A stretch of DNA of 39,922 bases from Fidelibacterota bacterium (GTDB lineage: Bacteria; Fidelibacterota; Fidelibacteria; Fidelibacterales; Fidelibacteraceae), in the NCBI GenBank assembly GCA_028699915.1, contig JAQVTR010000012.1, positions 1 through 39,922 of the forward strand, written 5' to 3'. Below the pieces are notes generated by a model. It was not told where the DNA came from, did no database searches, and saw only the letters and a program-made list of their open reading frames with translations. Within the stretch, counting starts at the first letter, position 1, and each line of letters starts with the position of its first letter. Shown here in pieces: positions 1-9,231 of this stretch. A program made the position numbers and the translations under genes.

Positions 1-491
1 ATTCATATCAAGGATTGCTTTCTTGTTAGTCTTTCTATAGGTGAAATTCAAATTTCTAACTTGTATCATAAATTTACTCATTTGTCTTTACTATGGCAGT
101 CTCTTTTCCCCGCTTGTGCATAACGTTGGAATATACGCCATATTTCGTTTATTCTTCCTTTTTGGTGTTATATGCGACATATGGCGTTTATTTCTCCTTT
201 ATGCCTCCGATATCCCCGAACGCCGAAGGTTTCGGTCCCTGTTCCCGTGCATAATTGTGCAGCGCAGGCGCGATGATCCATGGTAAATTCCTAAAAAGTG
301 CTTGAATATAAAAAAGATAGCATTCCAATGCAAGTGAATAGGTTAAAAAATGATTAGCTATGTACAGAATCACATATGCGTGCCGGGTCCGCCTCCGCAG
401 GGGGGGGCCGAAGTTCTGATTTGTTTTAACGCGGAATCGTGTTATATTTCGGCAATTATTCGCGTCAAACGGAAAAAGGGAGAAAGGACCT
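1..491. other. Left-edge region without a convincing gene
   Basis: The first ~300 bases are AT-rich and hold no ORF with family resemblance. An 81-codon plus-strand reading frame at 41-286 is hydrophobic, has no clear ribosome-binding site and ends in a run of arginines, so I treat it as chance. An inverted repeat ACGCCATAT (135-143) / ATATGGCGT (179-187) with a 35-base loop and an eight-G run at 400-407 are the only structures visible. The segment probably contains the end of an upstream unit plus the leader of the flavoprotein gene that starts at 492. Confidence 0.5.
421..448 (+). promoter_or_regulatory. Possible sigma70-type promoter of the 492-2823 operon
   Basis: TTGTTT at 421-426 and TATATT at 443-448 are separated by 16 bases. 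Transcription would start about 40 bases before the GTG start at 492. The match is fair rather than strong, and no experimental data exist. The eight-G run at 400-407 lies just upstream of the -35 element. Confidence 0.35.
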
Positions 492-1301
492 GTGGAAGCA
501 TTGAATGCCGTCCTGCAGCAGAAGATCGAAGTCGCGCCCGGCTTATGCATCTTTCGCATTGCGCCGCTGGGGTGGCGCCTTCCGGAATTTAAGCCCGGCC
601 AGTACTGTCCCCTCGGCCTGCCGCCCTCCGCGCCGCGCGTTCCCTATTCGGAACCGCCCGAAAAGGAAACGCCCGCCGATCAGCTGATCAAGCGGCCCTA
701 TTCCATCGCGTCCAGCTCCAGCCAGGACAGCTACCTCGAATTCTACATCAAAATGGTCCCGAACGGCGCCCTCACGCCCCGCCTTTTCGCCCTGAAGAAC
801 GGCGACCGGCTCTGGATGCGCGAAAAGGTCTTCGGCATGTTCACCCTCGACGATTTCCCCAAAGACAGGAACGTCATCTTCTTTGCGACCGGCACGGGCC
901 TTTCGCCCTATATGAGCATGCTCCGCAGCCATCTGATGGCGGACAGCGGCCGGAAATGGGCGGTCGTGCACGGCGCGCTCAATTCCTGGGACCTGGGCTA
1001 CCGCGACGAACTGGTCCTGATGGAACGCTTCTGCAGCGATTTCAAGTATATTCCCATGATCAGCGCACCGGAAAAGGAAGCCGTTCCCTGGCACGGGCAG
1101 GTCGGATTCCTCGACCAGGCGTGGAAAATGAACTACGTGGACCAGGCCTGGGGCCTGAAGGTCACCCCGGAGAACACGGTGATCTTCCTCTGCGGCCATC
1201 CGCTGATGGTCAGCGGCATGGAAAAGCTTCTGATCGAAAGCGGCTTTAGCCCGCACTCCAAAAAAACGCCGGGTTCCGTCATCAAGGAATCATTCACTTA
1301 A
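492..1301 (+). CDS. Ferredoxin/flavodoxin-NADP+ reductase-like flavoprotein
   Basis: A 269-residue oxidoreductase of the FNR superfamily, which moves electrons between NAD(P)H and a one-electron carrier such as ferredoxin. The FAD-binding beta-barrel half carries RPYS (residues 68-71) and an NGALTPRLF stretch (91-99). The nucleotide-binding half carries GTGLSP (134-139) and CGHP (234-237), the usual NADP-pocket and C-terminal motifs. The length fits bacterial FNRs of the Azotobacter/E. coli Fpr type. The start is GTG at 492, chosen because GAAAGGA sits just upstream. It is followed 14 bases later by the adenosine deaminase gene and shares its strong GC bias at third codon positions. Its physiological partner cannot be read from the sequence. 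Confidence 0.85.
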   Translation: MEALNAVLQQKIEVAPGLCIFRIAPLGWRLPEFKPGQYCPLGLPPSAPRVPYSEPPEKETPADQLIKRPYSIASSSSQDSYLEFYIKMVPNGALTPRLFALKNGDRLWMREKVFGMFTLDDFPKDRNVIFFATGTGLSPYMSMLRSHLMADSGRKWAVVHGALNSWDLGYRDELVLMERFCSDFKYIPMISAPEKEAVPWHGQVGFLDQAWKMNYVDQAWGLKVTPENTVIFLCGHPLMVSGMEKLLIESGFSPHSKKTPGSVIKESFT

Positions 1302-1315
1302 ACAAGGACGCCAAC

Positions 1316-2359
1316 GTGAATATCGACAAAAAACTCTGGGATACGATCCATGCCTTCCCCAAGATCGACCTGCACTGCCACCTCGACGGGTCGGTGCGGC
1401 CGGAAACCATCCGGGAACTGGCCGAACAGAACAACATCGAACTGCCCTACAAGGACCCGGAGAGCCTGACGCGCTACCTGCACTGCGAGGACAGCGTCTC
1501 CCTCCCGGATTATCTCAAGCGCTTCGACATCACCCTCAGCGTCATGCAGGACCCGCAGTCCGTCGAGCGCGTCGCCTACGAGCTCTGCGAAGACGCCGCC
1601 GCCGAGAACGTCCGCTGGCTGGAAGTCCGCTATTCGCCCATCCTGCACATCAAAAAGGGCATGAAGACCATGGACAACCTCGAGGCCGTGATCCGGGGCA
1701 TGCGCCGCGCGGAACGCGATTTCGGGATCCGGGGCGGCGTGATCATCTGCGGCATGCGCAGTTACGACCCCGCGATCTCCATTGAACTGGCCGAACTGGC
1801 CGTCGCGTACAAGAATCGCGGCGTCATCGGCTTCGACCTGGCCGGTCCGGAGGAGAACTACCCCGCCAAGGCCCACGAAGAAGCCTTCCGGCTCGTCCTG
1901 AAGAACAACGTCAACATCACCATTCACGCCGGCGAGGCCTACGGTCCCGAAAGCATCCACCAGGCGGTGCACTACTGCGGCGCCCACCGCATCGGGCACG
2001 GCACGCACCTTCCCGAGGACGGCGGCCTGATGAACTACATCAACGACCACCGCATCTGCCTCGAGATCTGCCTGACCAGCAATATCCAGACCAAGAGCGT
2101 GCGTTCGATCAAAAACCATCCCTTCAAGTTCTTCCGCGATTACGGCCTGCGCCTGAGCCTGAATACGGACAACCGCCTGATGTCCAATACCTCCGTGACC
2201 AATGAACTTTATTTGGCATACCAGTCCTTCCATCTCGATATCGAAGACATCAAAAGCATCATTATCGACGGTTTTAAAAGCGCCTTCATCCATCACCGCG
2301 AACGCAAGGAGATGGTGATCGGCGTGGCAAAGGAACTCGAAAAGGTCGTAAGGCTCTGA
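1316..2359 (+). CDS. add: Adenosine deaminase
   Basis: A 347-residue zinc hydrolase that converts adenosine or deoxyadenosine to (deoxy)inosine in purine salvage. The metal and catalytic residues of the family are all present: HCHLDGS with H20 and H22, HAGE (204-207) with the zinc His and catalytic Glu, HRIGHGT ending at 230 with His228, and NTDN (283-286) with the zinc Asp. The length matches bacterial adenosine deaminases (330-350). The start is GTG at 1316 with AAGGA about ten bases upstream. An adenine deaminase or an aminodeoxyfutalosine deaminase is possible within this superfamily, but the NTDNRLMS context favours adenosine deaminase. It overlaps the next gene by one base (TGATG). Confidence 0.9.
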   Translation: MNIDKKLWDTIHAFPKIDLHCHLDGSVRPETIRELAEQNNIELPYKDPESLTRYLHCEDSVSLPDYLKRFDITLSVMQDPQSVERVAYELCEDAAAENVRWLEVRYSPILHIKKGMKTMDNLEAVIRGMRRAERDFGIRGGVIICGMRSYDPAISIELAELAVAYKNRGVIGFDLAGPEENYPAKAHEEAFRLVLKNNVNITIHAGEAYGPESIHQAVHYCGAHRIGHGTHLPEDGGLMNYINDHRICLEICLTSNIQTKSVRSIKNHPFKFFRDYGLRLSLNTDNRLMSNTSVTNELYLAYQSFHLDIEDIKSIIIDGFKSAFIHHRERKEMVIGVAKELEKVVRL

Positions 2360-2823
2360 TGAAAGAGATCGAATGCAAATTCCTCGTCGTCCATGACGGC
2401 TACAAGGCCGGCCTGAAGCCCGTGCACGTCCTGCAGGGCTACATGCTCTACGATACGGACGGGCATGCGCGCGTCCGCATCGAGGATGGCGTCCGGGCTT
2501 TCATTTCCATCAAGAAACACATTTCCGAACGCAGCCGCTGGGAATTTGAGTACCCCGTCCCTGTCGGGGATGCCCGGGAAATGATCGAAAAACTATGCAA
2601 GGGCCGCGTCGTCGAAAAGAACCGTTATTTCCCGGAATACGCCGGCAAGCGCTGGGACGTGGATGAATACCTCGGCGCGAACGAGGGCCTGGCCGTCGCC
2701 GAGATCGAGCTGAAAGACGAAGACGAGCATTTTGAAAAACCACCCTGGGCAGGCGAGGACCTTACATCGGACCCGCGTTACCTGAACCTAAATCTGGCAG
2801 TTTTTCCCTATAATCAATGGTAA
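2359..2823 (+). CDS. CYTH-domain triphosphatase
   Basis: A 154-residue protein of the CYTH/triphosphate-tunnel-metalloenzyme family, which hydrolyses tripolyphosphate or other triphosphates inside an eight-stranded beta tunnel. The ExExK signature is present at the N terminus (E3, E5, K7), followed by alternating charged strands (RVRIEDG, WEFEYPV, AEIELKDED) and the C-terminal family stretch with DPRYLNLNLA. The short length resembles the NE0496-like tripolyphosphatases rather than the longer class IV adenylate cyclases. ATG overlaps the stop codon of the deaminase gene, so it is translationally coupled. The true substrate is unknown; cyclase activity is possible but less likely. Confidence 0.82.
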   Translation: MKEIECKFLVVHDGYKAGLKPVHVLQGYMLYDTDGHARVRIEDGVRAFISIKKHISERSRWEFEYPVPVGDAREMIEKLCKGRVVEKNRYFPEYAGKRWDVDEYLGANEGLAVAEIELKDEDEHFEKPPWAGEDLTSDPRYLNLNLAVFPYNQW

Positions 2824-2873
2824 GCGCCCTCAGCGGAGCTTTATTGCGATCAGCACAGATCTCTTGATCAGGC

Positions 2874-2906
2874 GGATTTTTCGGCATTCCGCGCGGAATG
2901 GAATCC
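2874..2906. terminator. Possible bidirectional hairpin between convergent genes
   Basis: The perfect 16-base palindrome CATTCCGCGCGGAATG (2885-2900) is flanked by GGATT (2874-2878) and AATCC (2902-2906), which extend the stem imperfectly. It lies between the plus-strand CYTH gene and the minus-strand peptidase gene, where a shared terminator is expected. No strong T tract follows on either strand, so the terminator role is tentative. Confidence 0.3.
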
Positions 2907-2973
2907 GGATAAGCTTTCAGGTAAAATATATTCAATCGAATAGAACGGTCACATTGCTCCGGCAATCCGGGCC

Positions 2974-5109
2974 TTATTCTTCCGTACTTGAGCGGAGTCC
3001 CATTTCATCGATGATCCACTGTGCTTTTGCATATTTTTGGGTAATGAAGAGTACATAGCGGATATCAACGGCGATCGTGCGCTGAATGGCCTCCTGAAAC
3101 ATCCAGTCGCTGGTCATGGCTTCGTAATTGCCATCAAATGCCAGTCCGATCAGCTCGCCGCGGCGGTTCATGACTGCAGATCCGCTGTTGCCGTTGGTAA
3201 TATCTCCGGTCATAAGAAAACAGCAGGGCACATCCTGCAGATCGGGATCGATCCAGGGCCCGGGCTTGCCGGAATTCCTGATATCGCGCAGCTCCGACGG
3301 CATGTCGAAAGGCGGGATCCCGCTGTCTTTTGCAATAACGCCGCTCAGCGTGGAAAAAGGCAGGTACCATACGGCATCCCGCGGCTGATAACCTTTTACG
3401 GTCCCGTAGCTAAAACGCATCGTGCCCGTTGCATCGGGATATAAGGCTTTTCCGCGGAATGATTCAAGAAGTTCCAGATAGCGCAGGCGATAATCGTGCA
3501 TGCGGGCATCCCAGTGCCGCATGCGCTCTTTTTGTTCAAATTTAGGCGCATAGAGGGAAACTGCCAGCTGTATAATGGGGTCCTGCAAGGCTTCGATCTG
3601 TGCACTGTTCATAAAGAAAAGGCGCCGCATATATTCCGGATCGCCAAGGCGTGTTTTTTTATATGCGTTTTTCACCCAGTTTTCCGGATCGCCGGGGACG
3701 GAGAAGAAAAACATTCCCTCGGGTGCCGATCCTGCCGTCTGCAGTGCCAGCAGCAGCGCACGCTGGTCGTAAGGCTCGTAGTAGGAAAGGTATTGATAAT
3801 TCAAACGTTCCACAAACTCGCGCACCCGAATTTCCGAAAACTCCGGCGTACGGTCCTGAACCTGTTTTTCACGTTCTTTGGCGACCTCGTAAGCATAATC
3901 TGCCAGATAGTAAAGCAGGCCGCTGTAATAGCCGAAAGCGTTCAGAACATTGTCCGACGCTTCAAAATTGCCGCGTTCCCGGTACAGGGTCTCAATGCCG
4001 CTGAGGATATCGCCGTAGCGCTCGCGGCGTTTTTTATCGGAGTCGATAAAACGCCGGATTTCCGCCTCTTCGGCGCGTTTGGCTGCGATGAAATCCAGAT
4101 CCCGCATTCCGTCCACATTGCCCTGATATTTTTTCATGATATTGTTGATGCCGGCGTTTGAATTTGCAAGGCGGATGGCCGCATTTGCATCGACGGCCGC
4201 CATTTCTTCCATGATACCCAGCAATGTTTTGAATTTTTCAATTTGCGGGATATAGTGTTTATTGAGGGTGAACTCGACATCAGCGGCGCTGAGATAGCGG
4301 CTTGTATTGCCGGGGAATCCGATAATAAATGCCGGATCTCCATCGGACAGATCTTCGCTGCTAACCTTCAGCCAGCTTGCGGCTTTAAGGGGAACATTCA
4401 CGGAGTCAAATTTTGCCGGATTGCCTTCCGGGTCGGTATAGATGCGTAAAAAAGTGAAATCTCCCGTATGCCGCGGCCACATCCAGTTGTCAATATCTCC
4501 GCCGTATTTACCGATAGAAAGGGGAGGTGCGTAGACAATTCGGACATCCTCGTATTTGTTGAAAACATACTTGCGGAATTCACGTCCTTCAAAGAGTTCG
4601 ACGACCACGCAGCGGATAATATCCCCGCTTCCCTCAGTCTGTTCTTCGATCTCTTTGCAGCGCTGCTTCATCATGCGGTCACGCTGGGTCAGATCGCGTG
4701 CGTTTCGCGCCGCGCGGAAAACGTCCTTGCTGACATCCTCGATGGCGGTCAGTATGTAAGCGCGCTGACCGGGAGCCGGTATTTCGGAAGCCGGACTGTC
4801 AGCCAGAAACCCATTTTTAATATAATCGTAACCGTCTTGTGCCGAAGCGCGCTGCAAAGCGGCGTATGCGCAATGATGATTGGTCAGGACCAGGCCTTCG
4901 GAAGAGACCAGGGATGCGGAACATCCGCCCAGCCAGACGATGGCGTTTGTCAGGGAGTTCTTTTCCGGATGATAGATACTGTCAGCCGGTATAAGGAACC
5001 CTTTTTCTTCAAGCTGAAGGTCCGCGACCTGCCGCATCAGCCACATTCCTTCATCGGCATAAATCAGGGATATCAAAATACCCAAAAACAATAAGAGACG
5101 TTTTGACAT
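2974..5109 (-). CDS. S46 family dipeptidyl-peptidase, DPP7-like
   Basis: A 711-residue exported serine peptidase of family S46, which releases dipeptides from the N terminus of peptides in the periplasm. A signal peptide (residues 1-18) precedes the mature chain. The catalytic His lies in TNHHC (76-80), the Asp in the WMWPRHTGDF segment, and the Ser is Ser642 in NGNSGSA. Residue 660, eighteen after the serine, is Gly in FDGNYE. In this family Gly there marks DPP7-type preference for hydrophobic P1 residues, whereas DPP11 has Arg. I chose ATG at 5109, not an upstream in-frame start, because AAGGAG precedes it and the signal peptide starts there. It has its own likely promoter at 5141-5169. This fits peptide-based nutrition. 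Confidence 0.9.
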   Translation of the reverse strand: MSKRLLLFLGILISLIYADEGMWLMRQVADLQLEEKGFLIPADSIYHPEKNSLTNAIVWLGGCSASLVSSEGLVLTNHHCAYAALQRASAQDGYDYIKNGFLADSPASEIPAPGQRAYILTAIEDVSKDVFRAARNARDLTQRDRMMKQRCKEIEEQTEGSGDIIRCVVVELFEGREFRKYVFNKYEDVRIVYAPPLSIGKYGGDIDNWMWPRHTGDFTFLRIYTDPEGNPAKFDSVNVPLKAASWLKVSSEDLSDGDPAFIIGFPGNTSRYLSAADVEFTLNKHYIPQIEKFKTLLGIMEEMAAVDANAAIRLANSNAGINNIMKKYQGNVDGMRDLDFIAAKRAEEAEIRRFIDSDKKRRERYGDILSGIETLYRERGNFEASDNVLNAFGYYSGLLYYLADYAYEVAKEREKQVQDRTPEFSEIRVREFVERLNYQYLSYYEPYDQRALLLALQTAGSAPEGMFFFSVPGDPENWVKNAYKKTRLGDPEYMRRLFFMNSAQIEALQDPIIQLAVSLYAPKFEQKERMRHWDARMHDYRLRYLELLESFRGKALYPDATGTMRFSYGTVKGYQPRDAVWYLPFSTLSGVIAKDSGIPPFDMPSELRDIRNSGKPGPWIDPDLQDVPCCFLMTGDITNGNSGSAVMNRRGELIGLAFDGNYEAMTSDWMFQEAIQRTIAVDIRYVLFITQKYAKAQWIIDEMGLRSSTEE

Positions 5110-5140
5110 TTTTTCTGACTCCTTACTCCATTCGGCTTTA

Positions 5141-5169
5141 AATGTAAGGAGATAATTAATGAATGTAAA
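5141..5169 (-). promoter_or_regulatory. Likely promoter of the S46 peptidase gene
   Basis: On the minus strand TTTACA (5169-5164) and TACATT (5146-5141) are spaced by 17 bases. The start of transcription would be about 25 bases upstream of the ATG at 5109 and its AAGGAG ribosome-binding site. The elements match consensus at four or five of six positions each. Confidence 0.4.
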
Positions 5170-5372
5170 ATCATTTTTTACTGAAGGCCGAGCTTTGCCG
5201 TGCGTTTTGCCCGGAAGGCCCCGATTCAAATCAGCGTGAGGCAGGATAGCGCTTGCGGCGGGCCGAACAAACAAATCCGGAGAAATAAATTGAGTATTGT
5301 TTAAAATAATCCTTGATTTGTTGACGGGAAAGTAGGATATTAGCAGGCTTTTTATAATGCGAAGGAGTTACA

Positions 5373-5561
5373 ATGGCCAAAGTTTGTGAAATATGCGGAA
5401 AGAAACCGGTCTACGGAAATAATGTCAGTCATGCCAATAATCGCACGCGCCGCCGCTGGGAACCCAACCTTCAGCGTGTACGCATTCGTGTCAACGGCAC
5501 CGTCAAACGCGCGAAAGTCTGTACATCCTGCATTCGCTCGGGCAAAGTCGAAAAGGCCTAG
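5373..5561 (+). CDS. rpmB: 50S ribosomal protein L28
   Basis: A 62-residue ribosomal protein of the large subunit. It carries the conserved [11 protein letters not shown] core and two CxxC pairs (C5/C8 and C50/C53), so it is the zinc-binding form of L28. Length and the basic composition match the family. The start ATG follows GAAGGAG closely. It stands alone, divergent from the peptidase gene, and ends at a strong intrinsic terminator, so it is probably a single-gene unit. TATAAT at 5353-5358 is too close to the start codon to be its -10 element. Confidence 0.95.
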   Translation: MAKVCEICGKKPVYGNNVSHANNRTRRRWEPNLQRVRIRVNGTVKRAKVCTSCIRSGKVEKA

Positions 5562-5586
5562 TCTGTATCCCGGGATCCGGAACCTC

Positions 5587-5617
5587 AACCTTCCGCAGCG
5601 GAAGGTTTTTTATTTTT
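5587..5617 (+). terminator. Rho-independent terminator of rpmB
   Basis: An 8-base-pair perfect stem AACCTTCC / GGAAGGTT (5587-5594 and 5600-5607) with a five-base loop is followed directly by a T-rich tract. It lies 26 bases after the rpmB stop codon. This is the clearest intrinsic terminator in the window. Confidence 0.85.
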
Positions 5618-5664
5618 ATTCGGAAAGTAAAAGACTAAATTACCTTTAGCTAAAGGGAGGTGCA

Positions 5665-6441
5665 ATGAGACTCATATCCTGGAATGTCAACGGTTTTCGT
5701 GCAGTGATCAATAAGGGCTTCTTTGAATTTGTTGCGGAGTATCAGCCGGATATTCTCGGCATTCAGGAAACGAAGGTAAAAACGGAGCAGCTTAACGATG
5801 AGCAGCGGCATCTTTCGGGTTATGAAAGCTACTTTTATTCGGCGGAAAGACCGGGATACAGCGGAGTTGCCGTGTACAGTAAGATCCCTCCGCTGCGGAC
5901 GGAATTCGGCTTTACGCAGGGCTGGAACGATAACGAGGGTCGTGTGATTATGCTGGAGTTTGAGCGTTTTCTCTTTTTTAATATTTATTTTCCCAACGGA
6001 CAAAAGGATGCGATCCGCCTGAAATACAAACTGGATTTTTATGATTTTGCCCTGGAATATTTTGAAACGCTTCGTAAAAAAAGCGGAAAGGGACTGGTGA
6101 TCTGCGGCGACTACAATACCGCGCACCATCCCATCGATCTTGCCAGACCCAGGGAGAACGTGAATACCTCCGGATTTTTGCCTGTCGAACGCGCCTGGAT
6201 GGACAAATTCGAAGAACATGGATATGTGGATACATTCCGCTACCTGCATCCGGATGAAGCCGAGCGCTATTCATGGTGGTCTTACCGCGCCCGGGCCCGG
6301 ACCAACAACGTCGGCTGGCGTATCGATTATTTTTATGTTACCCCGGATCTTTTGCCTTTTGTAAGCAAAGCTGATATCTTTGATCAGGTCCAGGGTTCGG
6401 ACCATTGTCCCGTTGTTCTTGAACTGGAGTTTAAGCGATGA
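5665..6441 (+). CDS. xthA: Exodeoxyribonuclease III / AP endonuclease
   Basis: A 258-residue enzyme of the exonuclease III family that cleaves DNA 5' of abasic sites and degrades 3' ends in base-excision repair. All family motifs are visible: MRLISWNVNGFRA at the N terminus, IQETK with the metal-binding Glu, the GDYNTAH active-site segment, the VGWRIDYF segment and the terminal GSDHCPV with catalytic Asp-His. Length is typical (250-270). The ATG at 5665 follows AGGGAGGTG. Its stop overlaps the start of the LptE-like gene by four bases, so a repair gene and an LPS-transport gene share a transcript; this looks like gene packing rather than shared function. Confidence 0.95.
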   Translation: MRLISWNVNGFRAVINKGFFEFVAEYQPDILGIQETKVKTEQLNDEQRHLSGYESYFYSAERPGYSGVAVYSKIPPLRTEFGFTQGWNDNEGRVIMLEFERFLFFNIYFPNGQKDAIRLKYKLDFYDFALEYFETLRKKSGKGLVICGDYNTAHHPIDLARPRENVNTSGFLPVERAWMDKFEEHGYVDTFRYLHPDEAERYSWWSYRARARTNNVGWRIDYFYVTPDLLPFVSKADIFDQVQGSDHCPVVLELEFKR

Positions 6442-6956
6442 AAAAGATCCTTATTGCCTTGTTGCCGCTCATTCTGCTGAACGCTTGTATCTGGAAATAT
6501 TCTCCGCGGCCGGGAACCATTCCGCCGCATATCAAAAGCGTTGCCATAAACGAAACCCTCAACAATACCGCAGAGTTCAATCTGGGACAGGAGTTTACCA
6601 CCATGCTCAGCGACCGGATGCAGCGCGACAACCTGCTCCCGCTCGGCGACCCTTCCGTGGCGCATTCCGTTATTTACACCACCCTGAACGATATTCGCGA
6701 TGCGGTTTATTCTTATGACGAAGCGGAGATCGTTAAGGAATACCGCCTGTCTCTGCGCCTGGATTTCCGCTGGTACGATACCGTTAATGCCCGCGATATG
6801 ATGCAGAAGAATATTTCGGATTATGAAGTCTACTACAGCGACCAATACAACAGCTCACTGTCCCCGGGTGACCAGATAAAACGCGAGGACGCGCTGGGGG
6901 TGCTGATGGACAAACTGGTTGAAAAAGTTATGGTTGAGCTGACATCGGAATGGTAA
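6438..6956 (+). CDS. lptE: LptE-like LPS-assembly lipoprotein
   Basis: A 172-residue lipoprotein. The signal peptide ends in a lipobox with the modified Cys at residue 17 (LLNAC). The mature part has the LptE-family pattern: an early IKSVAI strand, a predicted amphipathic segment containing a DRMQRDN stretch, alternating strands, and a C-terminal helix ending VEKVMVEL. LptE plugs the LptD barrel and helps place LPS in the outer membrane. Sequence conservation in this family is low, so the call leans on the fold pattern and on the LptF/G permease gene two positions downstream. It overlaps xthA by four bases (ATGA) and the next gene by seven. Confidence 0.7.
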   Translation: MKKILIALLPLILLNACIWKYSPRPGTIPPHIKSVAINETLNNTAEFNLGQEFTTMLSDRMQRDNLLPLGDPSVAHSVIYTTLNDIRDAVYSYDEAEIVKEYRLSLRLDFRWYDTVNARDMMQKNISDYEVYYSDQYNSSLSPGDQIKREDALGVLMDKLVEKVMVELTSEW

Positions 6957-7762
6957 AGATAAGCGGATTTATCAACGGAATACTTAGCTTTCTGTTTATT
7001 CCCTTCGTTCTGACGGTCTCCTTTGCGGAACCTTTGTTCCTGCGATCGTCCTTGTTTTTAATTCTGCTCTCGCTTTACGGGCTTTTTAATGTGTTTTTGC
7101 TTTTTTTGCCGGGGAAAGCATTCCGGAAACTATTCCGGGGACTCTTGCTTGCCGCCATGATGCTTGTTGTGATTTTAATGCTGCGCGATAAACCCGAGAT
7201 GATGGTGCTGGGGAAGGGCGGCAGCTATGACCGTGTTGTCCAGAACGATACGCTGCGTCTTTCCCTGCTGGATCTTAAGATCAAGCAGGAGCGGGGGAAT
7301 TTGCGCTATGACCTTACTCTTAAGGTCAATACCGATACGCTGCGCTCTCTGGAGCGGCGTCGTGCAAAGATCGCCTCGCTGCGGATTTTGAAAATTGCAC
7401 ATACGCAAATACGCCCTTACCGAATATCCGGAGAGGAAAGCGTAATCCTTTATGAAGGTCAAAACGCCTCTTTTTACGGCACTGCGTTTACACTGGAAAA
7501 GGTCGATCCTGAAATGAATATCGCTTCGCTGCGCTACCACGATATCCTTTTCAATGTGCCGCTGGGAGATACCGTGCAGTTTTTCAACCGCCCCTTGTTG
7601 ATAGAAGCGGAGCAAAGCACACTGGGATCCGAACTGATATTCCTAAGGCAGAAAAGGGGCCGCGGTCTGTTGTTTGCGGCTTTCCCGGTTTTATTGCTGT
7701 TGAACGGAATATTTTCCTTACCGGGCAAAGATAAAGACCGGCTTCTTAAAAGAACGGCATAA
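6950..7762 (+). CDS. Unknown membrane protein in an LPS-export gene group
   Basis: I do not recognise this 270-residue protein. It has about three membrane segments near the N terminus (roughly residues 7-26, 30-53 and 61-80), a soluble domain of about 155 residues rich in beta strands (100-235), and one last membrane segment near 240-258. The soluble part would face the periplasm or cytoplasm depending on topology. It starts at ATG 6950, overlapping the LptE-like gene, and ends 50 bases before the LptF/G gene. That position suggests a role in LPS transport or envelope assembly, possibly an accessory of the Lpt bridge, but no motif proves it. No lipobox or catalytic signature was seen. Confidence 0.6.
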   Translation: MVKISGFINGILSFLFIPFVLTVSFAEPLFLRSSLFLILLSLYGLFNVFLLFLPGKAFRKLFRGLLLAAMMLVVILMLRDKPEMMVLGKGGSYDRVVQNDTLRLSLLDLKIKQERGNLRYDLTLKVNTDTLRSLERRRAKIASLRILKIAHTQIRPYRISGEESVILYEGQNASFYGTAFTLEKVDPEMNIASLRYHDILFNVPLGDTVQFFNRPLLIEAEQSTLGSELIFLRQKRGRGLLFAAFPVLLLLNGIFSLPGKDKDRLLKRTA

Positions 7763-7812
7763 TTCCGCAACGCCGATGTCTTTTCTTCCAATTCCGGCAG
7801 GATTAATGTAAA

Positions 7813-9228
7813 TTGCCAGATATGTGTGTCAAGAAGATACATCGCTATGTTTTTCGGGAACACCTTTTTCCCTTTCTGGGGGCGCTCTTTGTCTTTAGCT
7901 TTATTTTTCTGGTCCAGTATCTGATCTCGCAGATCGACAAACTGGTCGGCAAAAATCTCGGTTTTAAGGTGATCTCGGAATTCATGATCCTCAGTCTGGC
8001 TCCGATCTTTGCCGAGGTCGTACCTGTTGCGGTATTCATTGCCGTGCTGATGGCTTTCGGACGTTTCGGGGAAGATAACGAGATCACCGCCTGGCGCGCC
8101 GCAGGCATTAATTTTTCCCGTATTCTTAGCGCGTCCCTGCTCTTTGCTGCACTTGTGGCGGTTTCGATGCTTTTTTACAACAACAATATTCTTCCCGACG
8201 CCAATCACCAGTATAAGCTGCTGCGCCAGGACATCGCCTACAAACATCCCGACATCAATTTTGACGCCGGATATTTTCTGGAAGACATTCCCGATTATCG
8301 CATTCTTATCCGGGAGAAATATGATGACATGCTTTATGATATCCTCGTCTACCATGACGCCGGCAATATTCAGGAAACCATCTGGGCAAAGAGCGGCAAA
8401 CTGGAGATTATCGGCGACAAGGTGATCCTGAATTTGAACGAAGGCGAGTATCATGAATTTACACAGAACACTTCCGAGGAATATAAACGTTCGGGTTTTG
8501 AGCGTTACCGCCTCGTAGTCTCGGTCAAGAATCTGGAACTGCAGCGCCGGGATTCCAAATACCGCAGCGACCGTGAAATGTCCATTCCCGATATGCAAGT
8601 AAAAGCCCGGGAATACCGTGCTCTCAAGCAGAAATCTGCCTATAACATTCTGAAAAATATGGCGGAAGCCGGTTTTGACACCGCATCTGTCGATCCGCTG
8701 CGCGGGATCTCGATCGTGGACGCCCGGATCGCGGCCGTTAAAGATTCTTCCGCGGCAGATGGATTGAGTCCCGATCAGATGCGGCACTACCGCAGCCGAC
8801 TGCAGTCGCTGGAGAATACAAAAATGCGCGTCCGTTCCTACCGGGACATGGAACGGCGTTACCGGCAATCCGAGAGCCGTTATCTGGTCGAGATCCACAA
8901 AAAGATCGCCATGCCCATATCGGCGATCATCTTTGTGCTGATCGGCGCACCGCTGGGAATGATCGTCCGGCGGGGAGGACTGGGGACTTCCGGCGGGATC
9001 AGTCTGGTCTTTTTTCTGATCTACTGGGGCATTCTGATGACCGGCGAACGGCTGGCGGACCGTCTGCTGATGCCGGCCTGGCTGTCAATGTGGGGAGCAA
9101 ATATAATTTTTGCGCTTCTTGGCTTATTATTGGTACATTATGCCATACGGGAGCGGATCAGCATCCGCCTCCCGAAAGGTTTGGAAAAATGGTTGCGGAA
9201 GTTCCGGAACCCGCAGGATGAAAGGTAA
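7813..9228 (+). CDS. LptF/LptG (YjgP/YjgQ) family LPS export permease
   Basis: A 471-residue inner-membrane permease. In the family, LptF and LptG pair with the LptB ATPase to push LPS from the inner membrane into the periplasmic bridge. Three membrane segments lie in the first ~115 residues, including the family stretch APIFAEVVPVAVFIAVLMAF and the ITAWRAAGI motif. A periplasmic jellyroll-like domain follows, then a coiled, charged linker (about 265-355) and three C-terminal membrane segments starting with the IPxSAI-like MPISAIIFVLIGAPLG. The linker is longer than in E. coli, a form common in Bacteroidota-like genomes. TTG at 7813 is preferred because AGGAT lies upstream at a fair distance; ATG at 7822 is the alternative. 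I cannot tell LptF from LptG; only one is present here. Confidence 0.88.
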   Translation: MPDMCVKKIHRYVFREHLFPFLGALFVFSFIFLVQYLISQIDKLVGKNLGFKVISEFMILSLAPIFAEVVPVAVFIAVLMAFGRFGEDNEITAWRAAGINFSRILSASLLFAALVAVSMLFYNNNILPDANHQYKLLRQDIAYKHPDINFDAGYFLEDIPDYRILIREKYDDMLYDILVYHDAGNIQETIWAKSGKLEIIGDKVILNLNEGEYHEFTQNTSEEYKRSGFERYRLVVSVKNLELQRRDSKYRSDREMSIPDMQVKAREYRALKQKSAYNILKNMAEAGFDTASVDPLRGISIVDARIAAVKDSSAADGLSPDQMRHYRSRLQSLENTKMRVRSYRDMERRYRQSESRYLVEIHKKIAMPISAIIFVLIGAPLGMIVRRGGLGTSGGISLVFFLIYWGILMTGERLADRLLMPAWLSMWGANIIFALLGLLLVHYAIRERISIRLPKGLEKWLRKFRNPQDER

Positions 9229-9231
9229 ACA